Source: Arthrobacter sp. FW305-BF8
GTDB lineage: Bacteria > Actinomycetota > Actinomycetes > Actinomycetales > Micrococcaceae
DNA: 64,000 bases
Reading direction: 5' to 3'
Assembly: GCF_021789315.1 (NCBI RefSeq)
Contig: NZ_CP084561.1
Span: 1,116,001-1,180,000 of the forward strand
The notes under the pieces are model-generated. The model did no database searches, was not told the DNA's origin, and saw nothing but the letters and a program-made list of their open reading frames with translations. Below are positions 8,462 through 17,592 of this stretch, piece by piece (position 1 is the stretch's first letter; each line of letters begins with the position of its first letter). A program made the translations under genes and the position numbers.

Positions 8462-8665
8462 ATGGCATTGGGAACCGTGAAGTGGTTCAACGCGGAAAAG
8501 GGCTACGGCTTCATCACCGTTGACGATTCAGGCGACGACGTTTTCGTGCACTGGTCCGCCATCCAGACTGACGGGTTCCGGGCGCTGGACGAGGGCCAGC
8601 GCGTGGAGCTGGAAGTCGGCGAAGGCGAAAAAGGTCCGCAGGCCGAAAAGGTCCGGCCCGTCTAG
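8462..8665 (+). CDS. Cold-shock protein, CspA family
   Basis: A 67-aa single cold-shock domain: GTVKWFNAEKGYGFI contains RNP1 and DDVFVHWSAI contains RNP2. It binds single-stranded RNA or DNA and acts as an RNA chaperone. ATG 8462 is used; the 158-nt upstream gap leaves room for a long leader as in other csp genes. Its TAG stop overlaps by one base the GTG of the next gene, so translational coupling is possible. A second, longer cold-shock protein is encoded at 20.5 kb. Confidence 0.95.
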   Translation: MALGTVKWFNAEKGYGFITVDDSGDDVFVHWSAIQTDGFRALDEGQRVELEVGEGEKGPQAEKVRPV

Positions 8666-9951
8666 TGGCGCGCGCAGGTCTTCGGGTTGGTGCCGTCTGG
8701 GGTGCCGCCGGCTGGTGTGCCGCCGCTGCGCTGGCACTCGGTGCCTGCTCCGGGTCCGGCGACAACGCCCGCACGGCTCCGGTTGAAGCGAGCGGCGACG
8801 GGACCCTGCGGATCGGGCTGATCCTCGACAACACGGGACCGCAGTCCTTCCTGAACGCCGCCCAGCTGGCCGCCGCCAAGCTAGCCGTCCAGGAGATCAA
8901 CGCGGCGGGCGGGCACAAGGGCCGGCCTGTGGAGCTGCTGCCCGTAACCACCGGAGCCGACGCCGCTGCCCAGGCCCGGAAACTCGCCGATGCCAGGGCG
9001 GACGTCGTGATTGGTCCCACCGATTCCAGCCGGGCGCCGGCCGCCATCGATGTGCTGTCCAAGGCCAGGACCACGCTCATCTCTCCCGCCAACACGGCTC
9101 CGGAACTCACCAGTTACAAGAGCGGGGGCTACTACTTCCGCACGGCGGCGGCTGACATCGCACAGGCTCCCGTCATGGTGAAACTGGCCAGGGACGCAGG
9201 AGCCAAGAGCCTCGCGGTGGTCTACGAGGACGGTACCTACGGCCAGGCGGTGTCTGCAGCCGTGTCCGCCTCCGCCAAGGCTGGCGGGCTGGACCCCGTC
9301 ACCGTCTCCGGCTTCAAGGCGGGCGAGGCACAGAAGTCTGCTGCCGCCGCCCGCGACGCAGCGCCGGACGCCGTCGTCGTTCTGGCCCGGGACGGTGCGC
9401 AGGGCGCCATCGCCGAGCTCACCAACGCCGGACTCCCGGGCAACAAACTCATCCTGGGTGACGGCGCCTTCAGGCAGTACGGGTCCGCCCTTGGATCCAA
9501 GTCGCTGGACGGGGCGCGCGCCCTGGTGCCCGGAGTCTTCCCCTCGGCGCACTTCCAGGCTGAACTCGTGGCCATCGATGCGGGCCTCAAGGACACGACG
9601 TTCGCGGCCGAGACCTACGACGCCGTGAACCTCGCGGCCCTGGCCGCGGCTGCGGCGGAGGACGACGCCGGTGCCTCCATCGCCGGTACGCTCATCTCCG
9701 TCTCCGGCGGCACTTCGGGCAGCCGGGCGTCCGCCCCGCCGTCCGGCCAGCCGGCCGTCTGCTCGACATACAAGGACTGCCTCGCCGCCATCCGGGACGG
9801 GAAGGCCATTGACTACGACGGCGAGTCCGGCCCCGTCCGCTTCGATGCAAACGGGGACGTCACTGCCGCCAGGTACATGGTGTTCACCTACGGAGCCGAC
9901 AACAAAGCCAAGCTCACGGGAAGCGAGGCCGCCGGCAGGTCTGCCGGCTGA
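8665..9951 (+). CDS. Leucine/branched-chain-type substrate-binding lipoprotein
   Basis: A 428-aa lipoprotein with a signal peptide ending in the lipobox LGAC (Cys about residue 28). A type-I periplasmic-binding fold follows: LRIGLILDNTGPQS, AVQEINAAGGHKGRPVEL, VVIGPTDSSRAPAAIDVL and SLAVVYEDGTYGQAVS. Such proteins bind amino acids or related ligands and feed ABC importers, but no permease or ATPase gene is beside it. The GTG start overlaps the csp stop by one base. The ligand is unknown. The C-terminal part has an unusual Cys pair (VCSTYKDC), likely a disulfide. Confidence 0.88.
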   Translation: MARAGLRVGAVWGAAGWCAAAALALGACSGSGDNARTAPVEASGDGTLRIGLILDNTGPQSFLNAAQLAAAKLAVQEINAAGGHKGRPVELLPVTTGADAAAQARKLADARADVVIGPTDSSRAPAAIDVLSKARTTLISPANTAPELTSYKSGGYYFRTAAADIAQAPVMVKLARDAGAKSLAVVYEDGTYGQAVSAAVSASAKAGGLDPVTVSGFKAGEAQKSAAAARDAAPDAVVVLARDGAQGAIAELTNAGLPGNKLILGDGAFRQYGSALGSKSLDGARALVPGVFPSAHFQAELVAIDAGLKDTTFAAETYDAVNLAALAAAAAEDDAGASIAGTLISVSGGTSGSRASAPPSGQPAVCSTYKDCLAAIRDGKAIDYDGESGPVRFDANGDVTAARYMVFTYGADNKAKLTGSEAAGRSAG

Positions 9952-10023
9952 TGGCAGGCTGGCCGCTGGCTGATCGCTGGCAGCGAATACCCTCCCCGTT
10001 TACGGGATTAACAAGCTCATCTG

Positions 10024-10050
10024 CTTGCACTCTCCCCGGGGGAGTGCTAA
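10024..10050 (+). promoter_or_regulatory. CIRCE operator 1 (HrcA site)
   Basis: CTTGCACTC, nine bases, then GAGTGCTAA. The right arm is perfect against the consensus TTAGCACTC-N9-GAGTGCTAA; the left arm matches 7 of 9. It overlaps the predicted promoter of groL, as expected for HrcA repression. Confidence 0.88.
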
Positions 10051-10057
10051 TTATTGA

Positions 10058-10084
10058 TTAGCACTCCAGCGTGCCGACTGCTAA
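10058..10084 (+). promoter_or_regulatory. CIRCE operator 2 (HrcA site)
   Basis: TTAGCACTC, nine bases, then GACTGCTAA. Here the left arm is perfect and the right arm matches 8 of 9. It starts 8 bp after operator 1, so HrcA could bind both. The position falls at or just after the predicted transcription start. Confidence 0.85.
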
Positions 10085-10262
10085 AGGGTCGACCGGTTCA
10101 GGCCGGCACCGTCCCGGCAGCGGCGCAAGGAGCGAAAGAAACACCTGGTTGGGGTGAGATCCGGACCGTTGGGCGTACATAGGCCTGCGGAAAGAATCGT
10201 CCGTCGCGGGCACCACAGCGAGGTTCCTTCTTAACGACTGTCCCGAAAGGACTACTGCCGTT

Positions 10263-11891
<1,629 letters not shown>

Positions 11892-11921
11892 CCTCCCGCT
11901 GCTCCCAGCTGGCTCATGAGT

Positions 11922-11955
11922 GCGGCCCCCTCTACGGAGGGGGCCGCGCTTTTTT
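11922..11955 (+). terminator. Rho-independent terminator of groL
   Basis: A perfect 11-bp stem GCGGCCCCCTC (11922-11932) / GAGGGGGCCGC (11937-11947) with loop TACG is followed by six T (11950-11955). It separates groL from the RNase H gene. Confidence 0.95.
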
Positions 11956-11996
11956 GTCTGCTCATTTTTGTCCGTGCAGTCTGGCAGGATGGTTCG

Positions 11997-13049
11997 GTGA
12001 CGATTACTGCAGCCGCCGACGGTTCGGCATTGGGAAACCCGGGTCCCGCGGGGTGGGCCTGGTACGTGAACGACGATTGCTGGCGGGCCGGCGGCTGGCC
12101 GCACGGCACCAACAACCAGGGTGAGCTGATGGCCGTTCTGGACCTCTTCCGCTCCACGGCACACCTCCCGGACGAGGACCTGCACATACTTTGCGACAGC
12201 CAGTACGTGATCAACTCCGTGACGAAGTGGATGCCGGGATGGAAGCGCAAAGGTTGGCGCAAGGCGGACGGCAAACCAGTGCTGAACGTGGACATCCTCA
12301 AGGACATCGACCGGGAGCTCGCCGGGCGGAAGTACAGGTTCGAATGGGTCAAGGGCCATGCCGGGCACGAGCTGAACGAAGCCGCCGACGAGCGCGCCAG
12401 GGCCGTGGCAAGCGCCTACCAGCTGGGCGTTGCCGCCCGCTCGGGTCCGGGGTTCCCCGACGCCGAACCGGCAACGGGCCGGCGGGCCGTTAAGGAGGGC
12501 CGCGGCGAGGGCGGCATCCCGCCGTTGTTTGAGTCCGAACCACCGGCCCGCCGCGTGGCCGGCACTCCCTCCCGTGCAGAGGCCGGCACCAGAGTTCGCC
12601 CCGAGCCCGAAGCCCCGGCGCTTTTTGGATCCGACGAGCCGGACCTCTTCAGCGAACTGGGCGTGGACGAACTTGGCGCCGATGCGTTCGCGGAAGCGCC
12701 GGAGGGCGCCACGCCGGAAGAAACGGTCGAGGCCCTGGAACGCGAGCTCCTCCGCCCGGATGTACGCCGCGACATCGGGCGGACGGGCCAGCTCCTGCAC
12801 CCTGACTTCACGGAAATCGGGACAGCCGGGCGCCTCTGGACGCGCGACGCCATGATGATGTCCCTCGAGGAAAGCCCGGCCGGTCCTGTCGATCTGGACG
12901 TGCTCAGCGCTGACCGGATCGGCACGGATACGGTCCTGCTGACGTACCGCAGCTACTCCCGCGCCGGCTCAGCCCTGCGGAGCTCCCTGTGGGTCCTGGA
13001 CGGCGGACAGTGGCGCCTGCGGTTCCACCAGGGCACGCCTGAAGCCTGA
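11997..13049 (+). CDS. rnhA: Ribonuclease HI with C-terminal DUF4440/SnoaL-like domain
   Basis: A 350-aa two-domain protein. Residues 1-145 are RNase HI, which cleaves RNA in RNA-DNA hybrids. The acidic residues sit in AADGSALGNPGPAGWAW, NNQGELMAVLDL, LCDSQYVIN and NEAADERARA. A disordered, Pro/Glu/Asp-rich linker (about 150-235) follows. Then comes an NTF2-like domain of the DUF4440 type (ALERELLRPDVRRDIGR... LLHPDFTEIGTAGRLWTRD... WRLRFHQGTP). GTG 11997 is the start; the frame extends upstream into the groL terminator, which cannot be coding. The NTF2-like part could bind a small ligand or partner; its job beside RNase H is unknown. Confidence 0.9.
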   Translation: MTITAAADGSALGNPGPAGWAWYVNDDCWRAGGWPHGTNNQGELMAVLDLFRSTAHLPDEDLHILCDSQYVINSVTKWMPGWKRKGWRKADGKPVLNVDILKDIDRELAGRKYRFEWVKGHAGHELNEAADERARAVASAYQLGVAARSGPGFPDAEPATGRRAVKEGRGEGGIPPLFESEPPARRVAGTPSRAEAGTRVRPEPEAPALFGSDEPDLFSELGVDELGADAFAEAPEGATPEETVEALERELLRPDVRRDIGRTGQLLHPDFTEIGTAGRLWTRDAMMMSLEESPAGPVDLDVLSADRIGTDTVLLTYRSYSRAGSALRSSLWVLDGGQWRLRFHQGTPEA

Positions 13050-13148
13050 GCTGCCACTGAAGCCTGGGCCGGCGCCGAAGCCTGAGTTGCCGCCAAGCCA
13101 GAGTTGCCGCCAAGCCTGAGCCCGGCCGCGGGTGGCTGGCCGTAGACG

Positions 13149-13436
13149 TCAGCTGAAGCGCTGCGCGTTGCCCTGTTCCGCCTGCGCATAGGTGTCCGCA
13201 GCCGACGACAAGGCCAGGTTGATGGAGGCGAGTGAGGCCTCGACCTTGCCCTGGGTCAGCGTCCACTCGGCAACGAGCGCCTGGAAGTTGGTGGCAGCCG
13301 AGCCGCGCCACGTGGCCTGCAGTTCATCCAGCCCATGCTTCATCGCCTGGACGTCGGCGCTGATCCGGTCAACGGTTGCCTTGACGTTGGCTGATTTCAC
13401 CTGCAGTAGGTCGGTATCGACGGAAATGATGCTCAT
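13149..13436 (-). CDS. WXG100-family protein
   Basis: A 95-aa helical hairpin protein of the WXG100 (ESAT-6-like) family, with the turn WRGSAATNF (WxG) at residues 43-51 and heptad-like helices on both sides. Such proteins are secreted as dimers through ESX/type VII systems. The C-terminal YxxxD/E export motif is not clear (TYAQAEQGN is the closest). No ESX component or paired esx gene is adjacent, so it is an orphan here. ATG 13436 gives the usual length. Downstream (13060-13125) there is only a short GC-rich repeat with two copies of AGTTGCCGCCAAGCC. Confidence 0.87.
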   Translation of the reverse strand: MSIISVDTDLLQVKSANVKATVDRISADVQAMKHGLDELQATWRGSAATNFQALVAEWTLTQGKVEASLASINLALSSAADTYAQAEQGNAQRFS

Positions 13437-13563
13437 GACGGGCCTCTCGACATCTTAAGGGACTGCCCCGGCAGGACAATCGCAATGGTGGGCGGACCGG
13501 CCACTCCGATCCGCTACGTCGAGCCTAGGAACCCGCCGGCAGGAGGGGCCAGAGTGCACTCCT

Positions 13564-15159
13564 CTATGTGGATAAACGGTTCCCGCCGGCAACCCGCTTC
13601 CCGATAGCAGCGTCGTCTCCGGATGTCCTGTCCGAGAACGTCCCGACGCTGTCCGCTTCGACGCTGTCCGCTTCGACGCTGTCCGCTTCGACGCTGTCCT
13701 CGTCGGGAGAGTCCTCCCGGAGAGGGAGGCTGACCACGAGCGTCGCGCCGCCGCCGTCGGTACCTTCCACCCGGACGGAGCCGCCGTGCGAGCCGATAAT
13801 GGCGGCCACGATCGCCAGGCCAAGTCCGCTGCCGCCCGTATCACGGGTACGGGAGGTATCCGCCCTATAGAAGCGCTCGAAGACCTTGGTGGCTTCGGTG
13901 TCGGAGATTCCGGGCCCGTGGTCCCGGACCTCGAGGACAGCCCGGGCTGAACCGGCGTCGCCCTGCCGGACGCCCACCGCGATTTCGATGGGTGTTCCCT
14001 CCGGTGTGTAGCGCAGCGCATTGCCCACCAGATTGCCGATGACCTGGCGGAGCTTCGCTTCATCGCCCAGCACCGGTGCCGGCCCGGCGCTTCCGCCGTG
14101 GAGGCCGGTCAGGGTGACGGCCCGCGTCCTTGCACTGGCCTGCGTGTCCACCACGGCGTCGTGGGCGAGCAGCTGCAGGTCGATGGGCTTGCGCTGCAGC
14201 GGACGCTGCTCATCGAGGCGTGCCAGCAGCAGCAGGTCCTCCACCATGGACCCCATCCGTTTGGCCTCGCTCTCGATCCGGCCCATGGCGTTGGCCACGT
14301 CCTCGGAGGACTGCAAAGCGCCGTGCCGGTACAGCTCCGAGTAACCCCGGATCGTCACCAGCGGGGTGCGCAGCTCGTGCGAGGCGTCTGCGGCAAACCG
14401 GCGCATCCGGTCCTCGGAGGCCATCCGTGCCGCGAACGCTCCCTCGATGTGGGCGAGCATAGCGTTCAATGACTGGCCCAAGCGGCCGACTTCCGTCGTC
14501 GGATTCTCCACGTCGACGCGGCGGGACAGGTCACCGGCGGCGATGGCCGCGGCGGTCTTTTCCACCCTTGCCAGCGGCCGGAAGGACCGGGTCACTGTCC
14601 AGTTAGCGATGAAAAAAGCGAGGATAAGGGCCAACAACCCCGCGCCCACCACAACCAGGGTGGCATGGCGCAGTACCTCATCCACTGATGAAAGCGGCAG
14701 CCCGATGACCAGTACTGACCTCCGCTGGTTGCTGTCCACGATGCCGACGGCAACCACCCGCCAGTTCGCCCCGTCCTTGCCGCGGACCTGGTAGGGCTCC
14801 AGCCCGCGATCGCGGGCCTCCTCCAAGGAAATGGTGTCGATGGCGGGACGGTGGTTCTCCGTGCCGCCAAGCCGCCGGCCCTGGGCACCCGGGTAGTACA
14901 CCACCACGGAGTAATCCGTGGGAACGACGGGGTTTGGCACGATGAGCTGGCTGAAGGACCGTTGTTCCTGGATGGAGTCGACGGCGGCCGCGAGCTTGTC
15001 GTCCACCTGGCCCTCAAGGTACGTGCGCAGCAGCGTCAGGGTGCCGGCTCCGGTCACCGCCAGGGCCACCAGCAGGAGGGCCATCATGATGGCCACCAGC
15101 TGGGACCGGAGGTTGGCTGACTTCCAGCGCTCCAGCGCCGACTTCCATCGCGCCAGCAA
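13564..15159 (-). CDS. Two-component sensor histidine kinase
   Basis: A 531-aa membrane kinase. TM1 lies at about residues 21-43, an extracytoplasmic loop follows to about 160, TM2 is VVVGAGLLALILAFFIANW, then HAMP, the phospho-acceptor box DASHELRTPLVTIRG, and an ATPase domain with N box (VIGNLVGNALRYTPEG), G1 (VRDHGPGISD) and G2 (GGSGLGLAIV). The TTG start at 15159 is two bases after the regulator's stop, so translation is probably coupled. The last 35 residues hold three exact DSVEA repeats coded by a 15-nt tandem repeat. The architecture resembles the TrcS/MprB type; the signal is unknown. Confidence 0.92.
   Translation of the reverse strand: MLARWKSALERWKSANLRSQLVAIMMALLLVALAVTGAGTLTLLRTYLEGQVDDKLAAAVDSIQEQRSFSQLIVPNPVVPTDYSVVVYYPGAQGRRLGGTENHRPAIDTISLEEARDRGLEPYQVRGKDGANWRVVAVGIVDSNQRRSVLVIGLPLSSVDEVLRHATLVVVGAGLLALILAFFIANWTVTRSFRPLARVEKTAAAIAAGDLSRRVDVENPTTEVGRLGQSLNAMLAHIEGAFAARMASEDRMRRFAADASHELRTPLVTIRGYSELYRHGALQSSEDVANAMGRIESEAKRMGSMVEDLLLLARLDEQRPLQRKPIDLQLLAHDAVVDTQASARTRAVTLTGLHGGSAGPAPVLGDEAKLRQVIGNLVGNALRYTPEGTPIEIAVGVRQGDAGSARAVLEVRDHGPGISDTEATKVFERFYRADTSRTRDTGGSGLGLAIVAAIIGSHGGSVRVEGTDGGGATLVVSLPLREDSPDEDSVEADSVEADSVEADSVGTFSDRTSGDDAAIGKRVAGGNRLST
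13645..13699. repeat. 15-bp tandem repeat inside kinase gene
   Basis: Three exact units GACGCTGTCCGCTTC at 13645-13689 plus a 10-bp partial unit. They keep frame and encode DSVEA repeats in the acidic tail of the histidine kinase, so copy number can change without a frameshift. Confidence 0.95.
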
Positions 15160-15161
15160 GG

Positions 15162-15875
15162 TCAGCGCTTTTCTGCTGTCCGCAGCACGTAGCCGACACC
15201 ACGCTTGGTCTGGATAAGGGCCGGGGCGTCGGGATCGATGTCCACCTTGCGCCGCAGGTAGGAAATGTAGGACTCGACGATGGAGGCGTCACCGTTGAAG
15301 TCATATTCCCAGACGTGGTCCAGGATCTGCGCCTTGGACAGGACGCGGTTCGGGTTGAGCATCAGGTACCGGAGCAGCTTGAATTCGGTGGGGGACAGCT
15401 CGATCACCTTGCCGCCGCGGCGCACCTCGTGGGCGTCGTCGTCGAGCTCCAGGTCATCCACCCGGATGACGGCCTCGTCATCCTCCAGCATCGGCTGCGT
15501 CCTGCGGAGCACGGCACGGATGCGGGCCACCACCTCGTCAAGGCTGAAGGGCTTGGTGACGTAGTCGTCCCCGCCCACCGTCAGCCCGGTGACCTTGTCC
15601 TCGGTGTCGTCCTTGGCGGTCAGGAACAGGACAGGGAAATGCTTGCCTGCCGCACGCAGCCGGCGGGTGACGGTGAAGCCGTCCATGTCCGGAAGCATGA
15701 CGTCCAGCACCGCGAGGTCTGGTGCGTGCGCCTCAACGGCAGCAAGCGCCTCCCGCCCGTTCCCCGCGGACACCACGTCAAAGCCGGCGAAGCGCAATGA
15801 CGTGGAAAGCAGCTCGCGGATGTTCGGTTCGTCATCAACCACGAGGAGCTTCGCTTCGGCGCTGTTCTTTTTCAT
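15162..15875 (-). CDS. OmpR/PhoB-family response regulator
   Basis: A 237-aa two-domain regulator. The receiver has acidic pocket DDE (residues 15-17), phospho-acceptor Asp in VLDVMLPDMDG (about residue 59), TAKDD and the conserved Lys in DDYVTKPFS. The winged-helix domain runs from about 135 to 232 (LSPTEFKLLRYLMLN, ASIVESYISYLRRKVD, IQTKRGVGYVL). It is the partner of the kinase gene two bases downstream and resembles TrcR-type regulators. A hairpin lies directly upstream of its start and could be an autoregulatory site. Confidence 0.95.
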   Translation of the reverse strand: MKKNSAEAKLLVVDDEPNIRELLSTSLRFAGFDVVSAGNGREALAAVEAHAPDLAVLDVMLPDMDGFTVTRRLRAAGKHFPVLFLTAKDDTEDKVTGLTVGGDDYVTKPFSLDEVVARIRAVLRRTQPMLEDDEAVIRVDDLELDDDAHEVRRGGKVIELSPTEFKLLRYLMLNPNRVLSKAQILDHVWEYDFNGDASIVESYISYLRRKVDIDPDAPALIQTKRGVGYVLRTAEKR

Positions 15876-15887
15876 ATTCCCATGATG

Positions 15888-15908
15888 CTCCCAGAATCTG
15901 GGAGTTTT
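15888..15908. terminator. Hairpin between helicase gene and response regulator
   Basis: CTCCCAG (15888-15894), AAT, CTGGGAG (15898-15904), then TTTT on the plus strand. Both flanking genes run on the minus strand, where the hairpin is preceded by AAAA and followed by no T run. It may end plus-strand transcription or serve as an operator 13 bp upstream of the regulator start. Confidence 0.45.
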
Positions 15909-15935
15909 CTGGATGAATGTTGTGTGTTGGTTGAG

Positions 15936-17579
15936 TCAGCAGGATTCGACGTCCTTGGCGTCCATGATGCGGTAGGCGTAGCCCTGCTCGGCCAGGAAGC
16001 GCTGGCGCTTGGCCGCGAAATCCTGGTCCAGGGTGTCCCGGGCAACGAGGGAGTAGAACCGTGCCGCGCGCCCGTCCTGCTTGGGCCGCAGCAGCCGCCC
16101 GAGCCGCTGGGCCTCCTCCTGGCGGGAACCGAAGGAGCCGGAGACCTGGATGGCCACCGAGGCCTCGGGCAGGTCGATCGAAAAGTTGGCCACCTTGGAC
16201 ACCACAAGGGTCTGGATGTCCCCGGCGCGGAAGGCGTCAAAGAGCTTCTGGCGGACCTTGACCGAGGTTTCGCCCTTGATGACCGGGGCGTCCAGCCGCT
16301 CGCCGAGCTCGTCGAGCTGGTCGATGTACTGCCCGATCACCAAGATCTGCTCGCCGCGGTGGTGGGCCACCAGCTGTTCGGCCACGACGGTCTTTGTCTC
16401 GGACGTGGCGCACAGCCGGTACTTGTCCGCATCCTCGGCCATGGCGTACGCCACGCGCTCATCCTTGGGAAGATCCACGCGGACCTCCACGCAGTCCGCG
16501 GGGGCGATGTAGCCCTGGGCTTCGATGTCCTTCCACGGAGCGTCGTAGCGCTTGGGGCCGATGAGGCTGAAGACCTCGCCTTCCCGCCCGTCCTCACGCA
16601 CCAGCGTCGCCGTCAGGCCCAGCCGGCGCCGTGCCTGCAGGTCCGCCGTCATCCGGAAGATCGGCGCGGGAAGCAGATGTACCTCGTCGTAGATGATCAG
16701 GCCCCAGTCGTGGCCGTCGACGAGCTCAAGGTGCGGGTACACTCCGCCGCGTTTGGTGGTGAGGACCTGGTACGTGGCGATGGTCACAGGCCGGACTTCC
16801 TTGACGGCGCCGGAGTATTCGCCGACCTCGTCCTCGGTCAGCGAGGTCCGCCTGAGCAGCTCGTCCTTCCACTGCCGTGCCGCGACGGTGTTGGTGACAA
16901 GGATGAGCGTGGTGGTGGAGCCGGTGGCCATCGCCGCGGCGCCCACGAGCGTCTTGCCGGCACCGCAGGGGAGCACGACGACGCCGCTGCCGCCGGCCCA
17001 GAAGTTCTCCGTGGCCAGCCGCTGGTACGGCCTCAGCTTCCATCCCGACTCGTTCAGCATGATGAGGTGGGGCGTGCCGTCGACGTAGCCGGCCAGGTCC
17101 TCCGCCGGCCAGCCGATCTTGAGCAGCAGCTGCTTCAGCTGGCCGCGCTGGGAGGAATGGACCACCACGGTCTCGGCGTCGATGCGCGGGCCCAGCAGCG
17201 GCTGGATCTTCTTGGCCCTGCTGACCTCCTCCAGCACGGGGTAGTCGCTGGTGCGCATGACCAGCCCGTGCTGCGGGTCCTTCTCCAGCCGCAACCGGCC
17301 GTACCGGGACATGGTTTCCTCGATGTCGATCAGCAGCGAGTGCGGCACGGGGAAGCGGGAATAAGTGAGCAGCGTATCCAGCACCTTTTCGGCGTCGAGC
17401 CCTGCGGCCCGGGCGTTCCAAAGCCCCAGCGGCGTGAGCCGGTAGCTGTGCATGTGCTCGGGTGCGCGCTCCAGTTCGGCGAAGGCCGCGATGGCGTGCC
17501 GGGCCTCCGTCGCCTGCTCGTGGTCCACTTCGAGGAGGATGGTTTTGTCGCTCTGGACAATCAGCGGGCCGTCATTCAC
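15936..17579 (-). CDS. XPB/Ssl2-type DNA repair helicase
   Basis: A 547-aa superfamily-2 helicase of the bacterial XPB type (ercC3, Rv0861c-like), a 3'-5' DNA helicase. An N-terminal DNA-damage-recognition-like region (residues 1-180) is followed by GVVVLPCGAGKTLVG (Walker A), YDEVHLLPAP (DEVH box), LGLTATLVREDGRE (motif III), the RED-type motif itself visible there, QILVIGQYIDQLDELGERL and QEEAQRLGRLLRPK (motif VI). I chose GTG 17579 (NDGPLIVQSDK) with GAAGG upstream; a longer frame to 17732 adds residues that overlap the next gene. It lies 13 bp downstream of the helicase-associated gene, forming an operon. Confidence 0.94.
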   Translation of the reverse strand: MNDGPLIVQSDKTILLEVDHEQATEARHAIAAFAELERAPEHMHSYRLTPLGLWNARAAGLDAEKVLDTLLTYSRFPVPHSLLIDIEETMSRYGRLRLEKDPQHGLVMRTSDYPVLEEVSRAKKIQPLLGPRIDAETVVVHSSQRGQLKQLLLKIGWPAEDLAGYVDGTPHLIMLNESGWKLRPYQRLATENFWAGGSGVVVLPCGAGKTLVGAAAMATGSTTTLILVTNTVAARQWKDELLRRTSLTEDEVGEYSGAVKEVRPVTIATYQVLTTKRGGVYPHLELVDGHDWGLIIYDEVHLLPAPIFRMTADLQARRRLGLTATLVREDGREGEVFSLIGPKRYDAPWKDIEAQGYIAPADCVEVRVDLPKDERVAYAMAEDADKYRLCATSETKTVVAEQLVAHHRGEQILVIGQYIDQLDELGERLDAPVIKGETSVKVRQKLFDAFRAGDIQTLVVSKVANFSIDLPEASVAIQVSGSFGSRQEEAQRLGRLLRPKQDGRAARFYSLVARDTLDQDFAAKRQRFLAEQGYAYRIMDAKDVESC

Positions 17580-17592
17580 GCGGGTAGAACCT

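Larger units (their letters stand above)
9952..10262 (+). promoter_or_regulatory. groL upstream region
   Basis: A 311-bp gene-free stretch. It holds two CIRCE operators (annotated separately). A plausible promoter lies inside the first: TTGCAC at 10026-10031 and TAATTA at 10048-10053, 16 bp apart. That would give a leader of about 200 nt. No gene is visible. Confidence 0.6.

Noticed and set aside
13060..13125. CRISPR-like or minisatellite array downstream of rnhA
   Set aside because: Only two imperfect 15-bp repeats with no spacers.
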